A stretch of DNA of 18,471 nt from an uncultured Bacilli bacterium (GCA_934141575.1 CAKPCJ010000022.1:1-18471), one strand, 5' to 3'. Counted from the first letter of the stretch, positions 7,923 to 15,186 are shown. Notes: generated by a model not told the origin, from the sequence alone. A program made the numbers and translations.

Positions 7923-8768
7923 ATGAACAAAATAATTTTAAAAGAAATAAAAACAGCAGATTATTTGACAAAATCTAATTTGCCGGCCAGTGATTATGTG
8001 ATAAATCCATATGTTGGATGTACTCACGGTTGTAAGTATTGTTACGCTAGTTTTATGAAACGATTTACAGGTCATAATGAACAATGGGGAAGTTTTATTG
8101 ATGTAAAAATGTGTGATAAAAAAATTAATTTAGATAAAATTAAGGGGAAAACAGTATTTTTGTCATCAGTAACAGATTGTTATAATCAATATGAAGAAAA
8201 GTATGAAATAACAAGAAAAATATTAGAACAGCTTTTGGAAGCGGATTGTGTAGTAAATATCTCAACAAAATCTAAATTAATATTAAGAGATATAGATTTG
8301 TTAAAACGTTTAAAACATCTTAAAGTATCGATATCGATAAATACAACAGATGAATCTTTTAAAAATGATATGGATAATGCAAGCTCGATAGCTGATAGAG
8401 TAAACACCATAAAAGAGCTTAAGGAAAACGGAATATATACAGTATTATTTATTTCGCCAATATTTCCATATATAACTGATTTTGAGAATATAATAGAACT
8501 TACTAAAGAATACGTTGATGAGTATTGGTTTGAAAATCTAAATTTAAGAGGCACATATAAACAAGACGTATTAGCGTATATTTCAAACAAATTTCCTTCT
8601 TTGTATGATAAATACAAAGAAATATATATAAATCATAACAATGATTATTGGATATCTTTATCAGAAAAAATTGAAAATTATTGTAAGAAAAATAAACTTA
8701 AATTTAAAAACTTTTTTTATCATGACAAATTAGTAGAGAATAAGAAAAAAGGAAAAGGAAGAGAATAG
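7923..8768 (+). CDS. Radical SAM protein, SPL/COG1533-like
   Basis: 281 residues with AGAGG 9 nt upstream of the ATG. NPYVGCTHGCKYCYASF carries the radical SAM 4Fe-4S motif CxxxCxxC at Cys33, Cys37 and Cys40. The region just after (FLSSVTDCYNQYEEKYEITRKILEQL) matches the 'T.P.....E.....R..LE.L' pattern of the spore photoproduct lyase-like COG1533 group ('DNA repair photolyase' in many annotations). The best known member splits the spore photoproduct, but most short members are uncharacterised and this protein lacks the extra SplB N-terminal region. Its substrate is therefore unknown. It is first in the operon, and dxr starts 1 nt after its stop. Confidence 0.85.
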   Translation: MNKIILKEIKTADYLTKSNLPASDYVINPYVGCTHGCKYCYASFMKRFTGHNEQWGSFIDVKMCDKKINLDKIKGKTVFLSSVTDCYNQYEEKYEITRKILEQLLEADCVVNISTKSKLILRDIDLLKRLKHLKVSISINTTDESFKNDMDNASSIADRVNTIKELKENGIYTVLFISPIFPYITDFENIIELTKEYVDEYWFENLNLRGTYKQDVLAYISNKFPSLYDKYKEIYINHNNDYWISLSEKIENYCKKNKLKFKNFFYHDKLVENKKKGKGRE

Positions 8769-8769
8769 A

Positions 8770-9912
8770 ATGAAAAAGGTGGCAATTTTTGGTTCAACAG
8801 GGTCAATAGGAACAAGTACATTAAACGTAATAAGAGAAAACCCAGAACTTTTCAAAGTAGTAACTTTAGTAGCAGGGAAAAATATTGAAAAATTATGTGA
8901 ACAAATAGAAGAATTTAAACCGCAAAACGTGTATATAATCTCTGAGCAAGATGCTGATATAATAAGAAGCGAATATCATGACATTAACATATACTACGGA
9001 GAATCTGGTATGGAAGAAATATCTATGTTGACAGATTTTGATATTTCTATTTCAGCATTGGTTGGGATATCTGGATTAAAACCAACTTATAATATGATAA
9101 AAAATGGAAAAACAGTAGCGCTTGCTAATAAAGAAGTGCTTGTGGCAGGCGGTAAACTTATAATGAATGCAGCAAAACAATATGGTGCAAAACTATTAAC
9201 CGTTGATAGTGAGCATAGTGCTATTATGCAGTGTCTAAATGGAGAAGATACAAATCCAATAGACAAAATACTTTTAACAGCATCTGGTGGACCATTTTTT
9301 GATAAAGAAATAAATGATAATATAACAGTAGAAGATGCTCTTAACCATCCTACATGGAAAATGGGTGCAAAAGTTACAATAGACTCATCAACAATGATGA
9401 ATAAAGGATTTGAAATCATAGAGGCCAAATGGTTGTTTAATGTTGATCCAGGCAAAATCGAAGTAGTAGTCCATAAAAAGAGTTTAGTGCATTCTATGGT
9501 TCAATTTGTCGATGGGACTATTATGGCAAATATAGGTCCAAAATCAATGCAAATTCCAATTGCATATGCACTTAATTACCCAAATAGATTGAAAAATAAT
9601 ATAGAAAAATTAGACTTATTCCAAATAAAAGAATTAGTATTTGAAAAGCCTGATCTAGAAAAATTCAAATGCCTTAGATTAGCGTATGATGCAATTAAAA
9701 AAGGGCATTGCTATCAAGTAATTCTAAATGCAGCTGATGAAGTTTTAGTTGAAGCATTTTTAAATAAAAAAATAAAATATACTGATATTCCTAATGGTAT
9801 AGAGCATATGATGAATATGTATGAAAACAGAGAACTAAATACTGTAGATGAAATACTAAATTTTGATAAAGAAGTTAAAATAGAAACTAAAAAATATATA
9901 GAGGAGCTTTAA
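8770..9912 (+). CDS. dxr: 1-deoxy-D-xylulose 5-phosphate reductoisomerase
   Basis: 380 residues, full length. The enzyme converts DXP to 2-C-methyl-D-erythritol 4-phosphate with NADPH and a divalent metal, the committed step of the MEP isoprenoid pathway. The NADPH loop GSTGSIGTSTL is at residues 8-18 and ALANKEVLVAGG at 117-128. The metal ligands are Asp146 and Glu148 (TVDSEH) and Glu215 (in NKGFE), matching the E. coli D150/E152/E231 pattern. The flexible loop HPTWKMG (193-199) carries the conserved Trp, and HKKSLVHSMVQF (235-246) is intact. An AGGAAGAG-type site lies before ATG 8770. The TAA overlaps the next ATG by 1 nt. The intact gene implies isoprenoid synthesis by the MEP route. Confidence 0.97.
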   Translation: MKKVAIFGSTGSIGTSTLNVIRENPELFKVVTLVAGKNIEKLCEQIEEFKPQNVYIISEQDADIIRSEYHDINIYYGESGMEEISMLTDFDISISALVGISGLKPTYNMIKNGKTVALANKEVLVAGGKLIMNAAKQYGAKLLTVDSEHSAIMQCLNGEDTNPIDKILLTASGGPFFDKEINDNITVEDALNHPTWKMGAKVTIDSSTMMNKGFEIIEAKWLFNVDPGKIEVVVHKKSLVHSMVQFVDGTIMANIGPKSMQIPIAYALNYPNRLKNNIEKLDLFQIKELVFEKPDLEKFKCLRLAYDAIKKGHCYQVILNAADEVLVEAFLNKKIKYTDIPNGIEHMMNMYENRELNTVDEILNFDKEVKIETKKYIEEL

Positions 9913-10517
9913 TGAAAATAGGTATAGATATAGATGGAGTAATACTTGACTATGAAAGAATGTTAAGAACTTACGGAGAATTATATGATTTTTTGGAATT
10001 AAATGGTAATGGTATAGTTAATAAAAATGAATTTTATGTGCAAGATAGGTATAACTGGACAGAAGAAGAAAAAAATAAGTTTGTAGATAAATATTTTATT
10101 GAATTGGCCAAACAAACTCCATTTATTCCAGGGGCAAAGCACGTAATTGAATTGTTAAAGAATGACAGCAATGAGTTAATTATTATATCAGCTAGAGGCG
10201 GTATGGTGAAAGAATTAAAAGATATTGCAATGGAAATGTTTGAAAATGAAAATATTAAATTCGATAAGTATTATTGGAAACAAAAAAACAAACTAGAAAT
10301 AGCATCTAAGGAAAATATAGATATAATGATTGATGATTCCTATGATGTTTGTAAAAAACTATCTGAAAATGGAATTATGACATTGTATTTTAGGGATAAA
10401 GGTATGAAAAAACTTAATGAAAGTAAATATTTAAAAGAAGTTAGCAATTGGGGTGAAATATATAGATATGTAAAAGAATATAGTCGTGAATTAAATGAAA
10501 TAAATCAAGTAGCATAA
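9912..10517 (+). CDS. HAD-superfamily hydrolase, 5'(3')-deoxyribonucleotidase-like
   Basis: 201 residues. HAD motif I is DIDGV at residues 6-10, with Asp6 the nucleophile and Asp8 the general acid. Motif II is IIISARG (90-96), with Ser93. A Lys-rich segment at 123-128 probably supplies the motif III Lys, and motif IV is IMIDDS (138-143). The helical cap lies between motifs I and II (about 15-75). This layout and size fit the NT5C-like group that dephosphorylates nucleotides, but substrate cannot be read from sequence. It overlaps dxr by 1 nt (coupled) and precedes the M32 peptidase by 15 nt. Confidence 0.8.
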   Translation: MKIGIDIDGVILDYERMLRTYGELYDFLELNGNGIVNKNEFYVQDRYNWTEEEKNKFVDKYFIELAKQTPFIPGAKHVIELLKNDSNELIIISARGGMVKELKDIAMEMFENENIKFDKYYWKQKNKLEIASKENIDIMIDDSYDVCKKLSENGIMTLYFRDKGMKKLNESKYLKEVSNWGEIYRYVKEYSRELNEINQVA

Positions 10518-10532
10518 ATAAAGGAGAAACTT

Positions 10533-12008
10533 ATGAATAAAGTCAATGAATTATTAAAATATCAAAAAGAAATTTCTTATATTCAGTATGCATTAAATAT
10601 TTTAAGATGGGATCTTAGAATATCTACACCTAAAAAAGCACAAAGCAATTTAATAGATTTAATAACAGATTATGAAAATAAGCTATTCGCTCTTAAAACA
10701 TCTACAAACTATGGCACTCTTTTAGAAGAAACAATTAATTCTAAAGAATTTAGTGTATTAGAAGAACCAGAGCAAAGATATATTAGAAATCTTTTTAGAC
10801 AGTATAGTGAATTTAAAAGCGTTCCAACAGAGTTTTACTCCGAGTATGTAGAATTAAAAAATAGAGCAAACGTTGCATGGAAAGATGCAAAAGAACAAAA
10901 TGATTATGATACTTTTAAACCATATTTAAAACAAATAATTGAAATGACAAAGAAGTATTATAGATATATAGATGGAACAAATCCAAATCTATATGATGTT
11001 ATGTTAAATTCATATGAAACTGGAATGACTAGTAATGTAATAGATGAGCTATTTGAGGGTTTAAAACAGAGAATTCTACCACTAATTAGTAATATCAAAG
11101 ATAACAATAATTCAAAAATAAATATTGAATATACTAACCAAGAATTAATTGATTGTGCTAGATTTTTATTAAACTATATTGGATTTGATAATGAAAAAGG
11201 TGCACTTGGAATTTACCCACATGGATACACTGAAAAAATGTGTCAAAATGACATAAGAATAGCATTTAAAAAGGTCAATGATCCAATAGATTTTGTTACT
11301 ACAATTATTCATGAAGGTGGTCACGGAATATTTGAACAAAATATAAGTGAAAAATTATCAAGATATGAAAACACAACGATTGAGAATTTATATGCATTAC
11401 ATGAAAGTCAGTCGAGATTTTATGAAAATATATTAGGCAGAAACAAAAATTTTTGGATACCAATATATGATGAAATAAAAAAAATGCTAAAACTTGAACT
11501 TTCATTAGATGATTTTATAAAGTTATTAAATACCCCTTCAAAGGGCTTAATAAGAACCCAAGCAGATGAATTGACGTATTGCATGCATATAATATTGAGA
11601 TACGAGATAGAAAGAGATATATTTAATGATAAAATATCAGTAGATGACATACCAGATATTTGGAATAAAAAAATGCGCGAATATCTAGATGTTGACGTTG
11701 ATTCTTATTCAAATGGATTAATGCAAGATGTGCATTGGTCAGAAGGAAACTTTGGATATTTCCCTTCATATTTATTAGGAAGCATTTATGATGGAATGTT
11801 TATGGAAGTAATTGAAAGAGACTTAGGAAGTATAGATGAGTTATTAAAGACTGGAAAAATCAAATTAATAACCGATTATTTAATAAAAAATATATATGTA
11901 AATGGTGGAGCATATACATCTGCTGAAATAATAAATAAATTATGTGGCAAAGAAATTACAATTGAGCCAATTGCAAAACACTTTGAAAAGAAATATGGTA
12001 AAAATTAA
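10533..12008 (+). CDS. M32-family metallocarboxypeptidase
   Basis: 491 residues, full length for the family, with AAAGGAG a few nt before the ATG. The zinc-binding HEGGH is at 260-264, and the third ligand is probably Glu291 in LHESQSRFYEN (289-299), the M32 signature. Downstream IRTQADELTYCMHIILRYEIER matches the conserved 'R.EADE.TY..HI..R.E.E' block, and GNFGYFPSYLLGS the 'G..GYFP.Y.LG' block. M32 enzymes are cytoplasmic metal-dependent carboxypeptidases of broad specificity, active as dimers, thought to recycle peptides. The mature sequence has no signal peptide. It is last in the operon before an AT hairpin. Confidence 0.95.
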   Translation: MNKVNELLKYQKEISYIQYALNILRWDLRISTPKKAQSNLIDLITDYENKLFALKTSTNYGTLLEETINSKEFSVLEEPEQRYIRNLFRQYSEFKSVPTEFYSEYVELKNRANVAWKDAKEQNDYDTFKPYLKQIIEMTKKYYRYIDGTNPNLYDVMLNSYETGMTSNVIDELFEGLKQRILPLISNIKDNNNSKINIEYTNQELIDCARFLLNYIGFDNEKGALGIYPHGYTEKMCQNDIRIAFKKVNDPIDFVTTIIHEGGHGIFEQNISEKLSRYENTTIENLYALHESQSRFYENILGRNKNFWIPIYDEIKKMLKLELSLDDFIKLLNTPSKGLIRTQADELTYCMHIILRYEIERDIFNDKISVDDIPDIWNKKMREYLDVDVDSYSNGLMQDVHWSEGNFGYFPSYLLGSIYDGMFMEVIERDLGSIDELLKTGKIKLITDYLIKNIYVNGGAYTSAEIINKLCGKEITIEPIAKHFEKKYGKN

Positions 12009-12030
12009 TAAAAAACATATTTTTTTATTA
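12006..12030 (+). terminator. Weak A/T-only terminator-like hairpin after the M32 gene
   Basis: A 10-bp inverted repeat of A and T only, TAATAAAAAA (12006-12015) and TTTTTTATTA (12021-12030), overlaps the stop codon. The U-rich right arm could act as the release tract. The stem has no G-C pairs, so the call is tentative. Confidence 0.35.
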
Positions 12031-12059
12031 CAATAACGTTAGTAATTTTATTCAATTGA

Positions 12060-12068
12060 TGATATAAT
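12060..12068 (+). promoter_or_regulatory. Extended -10 promoter upstream of the mgtC-like gene
   Basis: TGATATAAT (12060-12068) is a TG-N-TATAAT element identical to that of the radical SAM operon. The best -35 candidate is a weak TTAGTA at 12039-12044. Transcription would start near 12075, about 140 nt before the mgtC-like ATG, leaving room for a regulatory leader. Confidence 0.55.
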
Positions 12069-12096
12069 ATTTTCACCAAATGTGAAGGGAATATTT

Positions 12097-12180
12097 ATGA
12101 AAACATACGCCCTTTTATATCAGGAAGAACTAAAAATAAGGAAAACTTTTAAAAACATAAATAACTATAAATTCATATAG
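12097..12180 (+). CDS. Possible 27-residue leader peptide upstream of the mgtC-like gene
   Basis: ATG 12097 to TAG 12180. GAAGGGA (12084-12090) lies 6 nt upstream, as good a site as those of the large genes. The peptide starts MKTYALLYQEEL and ends NNYKFI. It has 7 Lys/Arg, 4 Tyr and no Pro, with no hydrophobic segment. It lies wholly between the predicted promoter and the mgtC-like gene and ends 36 nt before that start. Leader ORFs control mgtC in Salmonella (mgtM and mgtP), but this peptide is not similar to them and the comparison is positional only. It could also be a chance ORF or a small protein in its own right. Confidence 0.45.
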   Translation: MKTYALLYQEELKIRKTFKNINNYKFI

Positions 12181-12184
12181 TTAT
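12161..12184 (+). promoter_or_regulatory. Hairpin over the end of the leader ORF
   Basis: A perfect 9-bp inverted repeat, ATAACTATA (12161-12169) and TATAGTTAT (12176-12184), has a 6-nt loop and covers the last codons and TAG stop of the 27-residue ORF. No U-run follows, so it is not a terminator. A ribosome finishing the ORF would melt it. Confidence 0.4.
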
Positions 12185-12216
12185 ACAATAATAATACATT
12201 TAACAGGAGAATAATT

Positions 12217-12927
12217 ATGGAGTATAAAATATTTTTATATAGAATATCGGTTAGCTTTATATTAAGCTTGCTAATTGGGCTAGAAAGACAAATAAGAGGT
12301 AGAGCAATAGGACTTAGGACAAGCGTTTTAGTTAGTATAGGTACTTTTATGTTTGTAAGCTTTTCAATACAAATGAATGCATATGATGTTACTAGAATAG
12401 CATCTCAAGTTGTATCTGGAATTGGTTTTTTAGGCGCAGGAGCTATCATAAAAGATGGAACCAATATAAAGGGTTTAAATACGGCAGCAACTTTATGGTG
12501 TAATGCCGCAATTGGAGTACTTTGTGCTGGTGGACTTATAGTAGAAGCTGCAATAGGAGCATGTTTTATATTATTTTGCAACATTATTCTTAGATATTTC
12601 ACTAGTAAAGCACATTTAGTAAAGCAAGTAAAAATATATGATGATTACGTATTAAAAATAACTTGTGAAGGGGAAATATCTGATAGTATCAGAGAAAAAA
12701 TAATGAATGTATTTAATAAAACAAGTGTATTATTAATCAGTTTAGAAACAAAAGAACAAGATTTAGGACAAATTAAAATAACATCGGAATGCAAAGTAAT
12801 TAATAATAAGAGTATTATTATAGAAAACCTTATGAATGAGATTTCATCAACAAAAGGTGTAATCAATTCGTCACTTAGAAAAATAGACCAAGAGAAAGTA
12901 ACTTCACTTGATGATGATGAAGTTTAA
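12217..12927 (+). CDS. MgtC/SapB-family membrane protein
   Basis: 236 residues with AGGAGA (12205-12210) before the ATG. The N-terminal half is the MgtC domain. It has a first helix with LIGLERQIRGRAIGLRTSVLV (split near residue 30), then VSGIGFLGAGAIIKDG (66-81) and KGLNTAATLW (85-94), with about five membrane helices up to residue 127. The C-terminal half (about 138-224) is soluble and looks like the ACT-type domain of the longer MgtC proteins. Salmonella MgtC supports survival at low Mg2+ and inside macrophages and affects the F1Fo ATP synthase. Most commensal homologues are uncharacterised, so no ion or partner is assigned here. It is probably co-transcribed with the editing protein gene 27 nt downstream. 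Confidence 0.88.
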   Translation: MEYKIFLYRISVSFILSLLIGLERQIRGRAIGLRTSVLVSIGTFMFVSFSIQMNAYDVTRIASQVVSGIGFLGAGAIIKDGTNIKGLNTAATLWCNAAIGVLCAGGLIVEAAIGACFILFCNIILRYFTSKAHLVKQVKIYDDYVLKITCEGEISDSIREKIMNVFNKTSVLLISLETKEQDLGQIKITSECKVINNKSIIIENLMNEISSTKGVINSSLRKIDQEKVTSLDDDEV

Positions 12928-12954
12928 TATTTAAAATTAGTAGGTAAGATTAAT

Positions 12955-13443
12955 ATGAATAAAGAAGATATTTATAAATATTTGAATGATAAAAATATAT
13001 GGTATGAAATAACTGAACACAAGGCTGTATACACTATGGAGGAATTGTCTAAAATTGATATTCCTTACCCAGAATCAGATGCTAAAAATCTTTTTGTTAG
13101 AGATGACAAAAAGAGCAATTATTATCTTATAACTGTTAAGGGTAATAAAAAGGTTGATTTAAAAAAATTTAGAAAAGAAAATAACACTAGACCATTAAGT
13201 TTTGCATCAGAAGAAGATTTAATGAATATAATGCACCTTATTCCTGGTTCAGTAACACCGCTTGGGGTTCTAAATGATTACGATAATAAAGTAATTGTTT
13301 TTATTGACGACAGTTTTTTAGAAGAGTCAGGAATTATTGGTATACATCCAAATGATAACACTGCAACAGTTTGGCTTTACACTAACGATTTAATAAACAT
13401 TATAAAAGAAAATGGAAATGAAGTAAAATTTGCAAAATTTTAG
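12955..13443 (+). CDS. ProXp-ala/PrdX-type prolyl-tRNA editing protein (YbaK fold)
   Basis: 162 residues, with TAGGTAAG-type site before the ATG. AKNLFVRD (43-50), LITVKGNKKVDL (58-69), LIPGSVTPLGVLND (95-108) and GIHPNDNTATVW (129-140) are the conserved blocks of the YbaK/aminoacyl-tRNA deacylase fold in its ProXp-ala (PrdX) subgroup. These free-standing proteins hydrolyse Ala mischarged onto tRNA(Pro), in cells whose ProRS lacks the inserted editing domain. Lys62 is the likely catalytic or substrate-binding Lys. The start 27 nt after the mgtC-like stop, with no promoter or terminator between, suggests a two-gene operon. Confidence 0.88.
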   Translation: MNKEDIYKYLNDKNIWYEITEHKAVYTMEELSKIDIPYPESDAKNLFVRDDKKSNYYLITVKGNKKVDLKKFRKENNTRPLSFASEEDLMNIMHLIPGSVTPLGVLNDYDNKVIVFIDDSFLEESGIIGIHPNDNTATVWLYTNDLINIIKENGNEVKFAKF

Positions 13444-13459
13444 AAATAAGTAATAATAA

Positions 13460-13490
13460 ACTTTATAATACAATATAAAGTGGTTTATAT
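13460..13490 (+). terminator. Hairpin terminator after the editing-protein gene
   Basis: An 8-bp perfect stem, ACTTTATA (13460-13467) with TATAAAGT (13474-13481), has a 6-nt loop and is followed by GGTTTATAT. The U-run is interrupted and the stem is A/T-rich, so efficiency may be low. Confidence 0.5.
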
Positions 13491-13673
13491 ATGATAAATA
13501 TTAATAGTAAAACAGTTGCCGTTAAAATTAATAGAATAGTAATATGGAGAATAATCCTTCATATTGTTGGTATAAACCAAACGAAGAAAGTATTTTAATA
13601 ACAACAGCACTAACATCTTCTAAAATAACATTAACAAGTAACAATTAGGTGAAAAAAACATTAACAAATTATG

Positions 13674-13973
13674 TTATAGATTCAAGAGCAATAAGTACAA
13701 AATGGTATTTACTAGTTTGATTAATGCAGAGGCTAAAGTATCGGTAAATACAGGTAATTCAAAATCATTATCAGAATTATTTGTAATAGTTACAGTGTAA
13801 GTTAAATTTCCACTTGCCAAGTTTTGTTTATCAGCAACTTTTACTATTGTTAATCCGGATATTATTTCTGTGATTACAGCTTCTGATGTAAGAATAGTAG
13901 GTACAGAATTATAATTTTCCACGACATTTGTTATATTGCTAAGTTTTATACTTGGTATAAAATTTCCTCTTCT
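13674..13973 (-). pseudogene. Remnant of a DUF11-like repeat surface protein
   Basis: The minus-strand frame is open from 13973 down to a stop at 13674-13676. It has no credible start: the only one is GTG 13922, with no ribosome binding site. Its core, TIVKVADKQNLASGNLTYTVTITNNSD, is the pattern 'K.ad...v..g..lTYT.TI.N....' of DUF11/conserved-repeat adhesin modules, followed by FELPVFTDTL, equivalent to 'VTD.L'. It covers about one module. After TDTLASALIKLV the sequence becomes a Leu-rich run unlike the family, so reading is lost there. Signal peptide, further repeats and wall anchor are all missing. It is thus a single-module fossil of a large extracellular protein, opposite in orientation to its neighbours. 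Confidence 0.6.
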
Positions 13974-14033
13974 TTAAATTATATGTAGCAAGGCTAATAT
14001 AGATAGGAACTGGATATAAAATAATTAATGATT

Positions 14034-14066
14034 TTGAAAAAAAATAGTGTTAAATGATGTTATAAT
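14034..14066 (+). promoter_or_regulatory. Extended -10 promoter of the GNAT gene
   Basis: TGTTATAAT (14058-14066) contains a TG-N-TATAAT extended -10 element. TTGAAA (14034-14039) lies 21 nt upstream of the -10, too far to be ideal. A start near 14073 would make the GTG at 14047 unusable and places the coding start at ATG 14071 or later. Confidence 0.45.
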
Positions 14067-14070
14067 AATT

Positions 14071-15186
14071 ATGGAAAATAAGGGATACGGATGTGCTGTG
14101 GTGAATAATAATAGTTTTAAGATAAAAGAAACAGAAATAAAGAAATTTAGTATTAAGTATTATAAAGAATTTAAAAAAATATACTTGGAATCATTTAGTA
14201 AAGAAAATAGGTTTTCTATTTTCTTTCTTATGATTAATTTAATGTTAAAAAGGACAAACTTGTATATTTTAACTTACAACAATGAATTGCTTGCGTTTTT
14301 ATATTCAATAACTTATGAAGATATAAGATTTATATTATATTTAGCAGTAAAAGAAAAATATAGAAATTGCAAAATAGGAAGTCGTTTATTGAACTGGTAT
14401 ATAGATAAGAATCCAAATAAAACAATATATTTAAATATAGATGAAGTTAATGATAAATATGAAGATATAATTACTAGAAGGAAGAGATTAAGCTTTTATC
14501 TAAAAAACAATTTTTATTTAACTGATTATCTTGCAGGTGAAGATGAATCTAAAGGAAATATATTATCAACAAACAAGTTTTTCGATATCAAACAATATAA
14601 AAAAATGGATAAGAAAATATCAAATTGGTTCTTATGCAAGGAGGATATAATTAAGATGAAACAACTATTATATAGAAAGGCAAATAGGAATGATATAAAT
14701 CAAATTGCAGATTTAGTTACTAAGTTAATTGGAACATGTAATTTAAATCCAAAAAAATCAATTATGGATAACAACATAGATGAAATAAGTGAAACAATAA
14801 ATAATTATTATGTTTGTGAATCAGATAACAAAATAGTAGGTGCTTGTGGTCTTAGTGATGTAATGGATAACGACAGATATGGAATCGGCTTTAAGAATTC
14901 AAGAGAGATATTATATTTAGTTGTAGATAATGATTACCAAAAAAAAGGAATTGGCACAACGCTATTAAAAAAATGCTGTGAAAATATAGACGAAACAATA
15001 ATATATGAAGCGTGGGGAGATAACGGGGAGTATGTTAACTCAAAATATTTATTAGAAAAAGCAAACTTTAAATTATATAAAAATTTAGGCAATGATTATT
15101 ATAAAAAGCATAATTATTGTGCATTGTGCTGCAATAAAAATAAGAAATGTGATTCTTGTTTAGCAGAGATATGGATAAAAAAATAA
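14071..15186 (+). CDS. Tandem GNAT N-acetyltransferase with C-terminal cysteine cluster
   Basis: 371 residues from ATG 14071. The start is uncertain: GTG 14047 lies upstream of the predicted transcription start, ATG 14071 would be nearly leaderless, and GTG 14098 or 14101 follows AAGGGA (14080-14085) at a long spacing. Domain 1 (to about residue 195) is a GNAT fold whose acetyl-CoA loop reads YRNCKIGSRLL. Lys stands where the first Gly of (Q/R)xxGxG/A belongs. Domain 2 (from Met at 14656) has a canonical loop, QKKGIGTTLL, after ILYLVVDN. The last ~25 residues have CALCC and CDSC, a CxxCC-CxxC arrangement that may bind metal, ahead of LAEIW. An AAGGAGGA site inside the gene precedes the domain 2 Met. 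The substrate is unknown. The gene stands alone in an accessory region. Confidence 0.8.
   Translation: MENKGYGCAVVNNNSFKIKETEIKKFSIKYYKEFKKIYLESFSKENRFSIFFLMINLMLKRTNLYILTYNNELLAFLYSITYEDIRFILYLAVKEKYRNCKIGSRLLNWYIDKNPNKTIYLNIDEVNDKYEDIITRRKRLSFYLKNNFYLTDYLAGEDESKGNILSTNKFFDIKQYKKMDKKISNWFLCKEDIIKMKQLLYRKANRNDINQIADLVTKLIGTCNLNPKKSIMDNNIDEISETINNYYVCESDNKIVGACGLSDVMDNDRYGIGFKNSREILYLVVDNDYQKKGIGTTLLKKCCENIDETIIYEAWGDNGEYVNSKYLLEKANFKLYKNLGNDYYKKHNYCALCCNKNKKCDSCLAEIWIKK
14638..14658 (+). promoter_or_regulatory. Internal ribosome binding site and start before the second GNAT domain
   Basis: AAGGAGGA (14638-14645) matches the anti-SD consensus fully and lies 11 nt before an in-frame ATG (14656-14658). 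That ATG falls at the boundary between the two GNAT domains and would give a 176-residue protein of typical single-GNAT size. The site may be functional, or a relic of a fusion of two adjacent genes. Confidence 0.5.

Larger units (their letters stand above)
13444..14046. other. Long non-coding stretch with degenerate gene remains
   Basis: About 600 nt without an intact gene. The left end holds the hairpin described separately. The middle contains only short ORFs: 13491-13598 (35 codons) and 13543-13647 (34 codons, beginning MENNPSYCWYKPNEE), both without convincing ribosome binding sites or recognised similarity. An 11-nt direct repeat, AACATTAACAA, occurs at 13627-13637 and 13657-13667. The right half carries the minus-strand adhesin remnant listed separately. 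I see no transposase or terminal inverted repeats. Confidence 0.6.

Noticed and set aside
7880..12065. Shared 12-mer AATTGATGATAT near two promoters (7880-7891 and 12054-12065)
   Set aside because: The two copies sit at different distances from their -10 boxes. A 12-mer of mostly A and T recurs easily in DNA of this composition, so I do not call it a common operator.
12072..12086. Inverted repeat TTCAC-CAAAT-GTGAA near the mgtC promoter start
   Set aside because: Only 5 bp per arm, and the predicted transcription start falls inside it, so it can form neither a full RNA hairpin nor a convincing operator without other support.
12075..12216. M-box (Mg2+) riboswitch before the mgtC-like gene
   Set aside because: The leader is about 140 nt, almost without G and C, and shows none of the conserved G-rich paired elements of the M-box. 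There is also no terminator hairpin before the gene.
13491..13647. Two short overlapping plus-strand ORFs
   Set aside because: Both are about 35 codons, without a clear ribosome binding site, and begin after a terminator-like hairpin with no promoter. They have no recognisable sequence, so they are mentioned only in the intergenic entry.
13627..13667. Direct repeat AACATTAACAA as a CRISPR-like or target-site duplication
   Set aside because: Only two 11-nt AT-rich copies 30 nt apart, with no further units and no mobile element between them.
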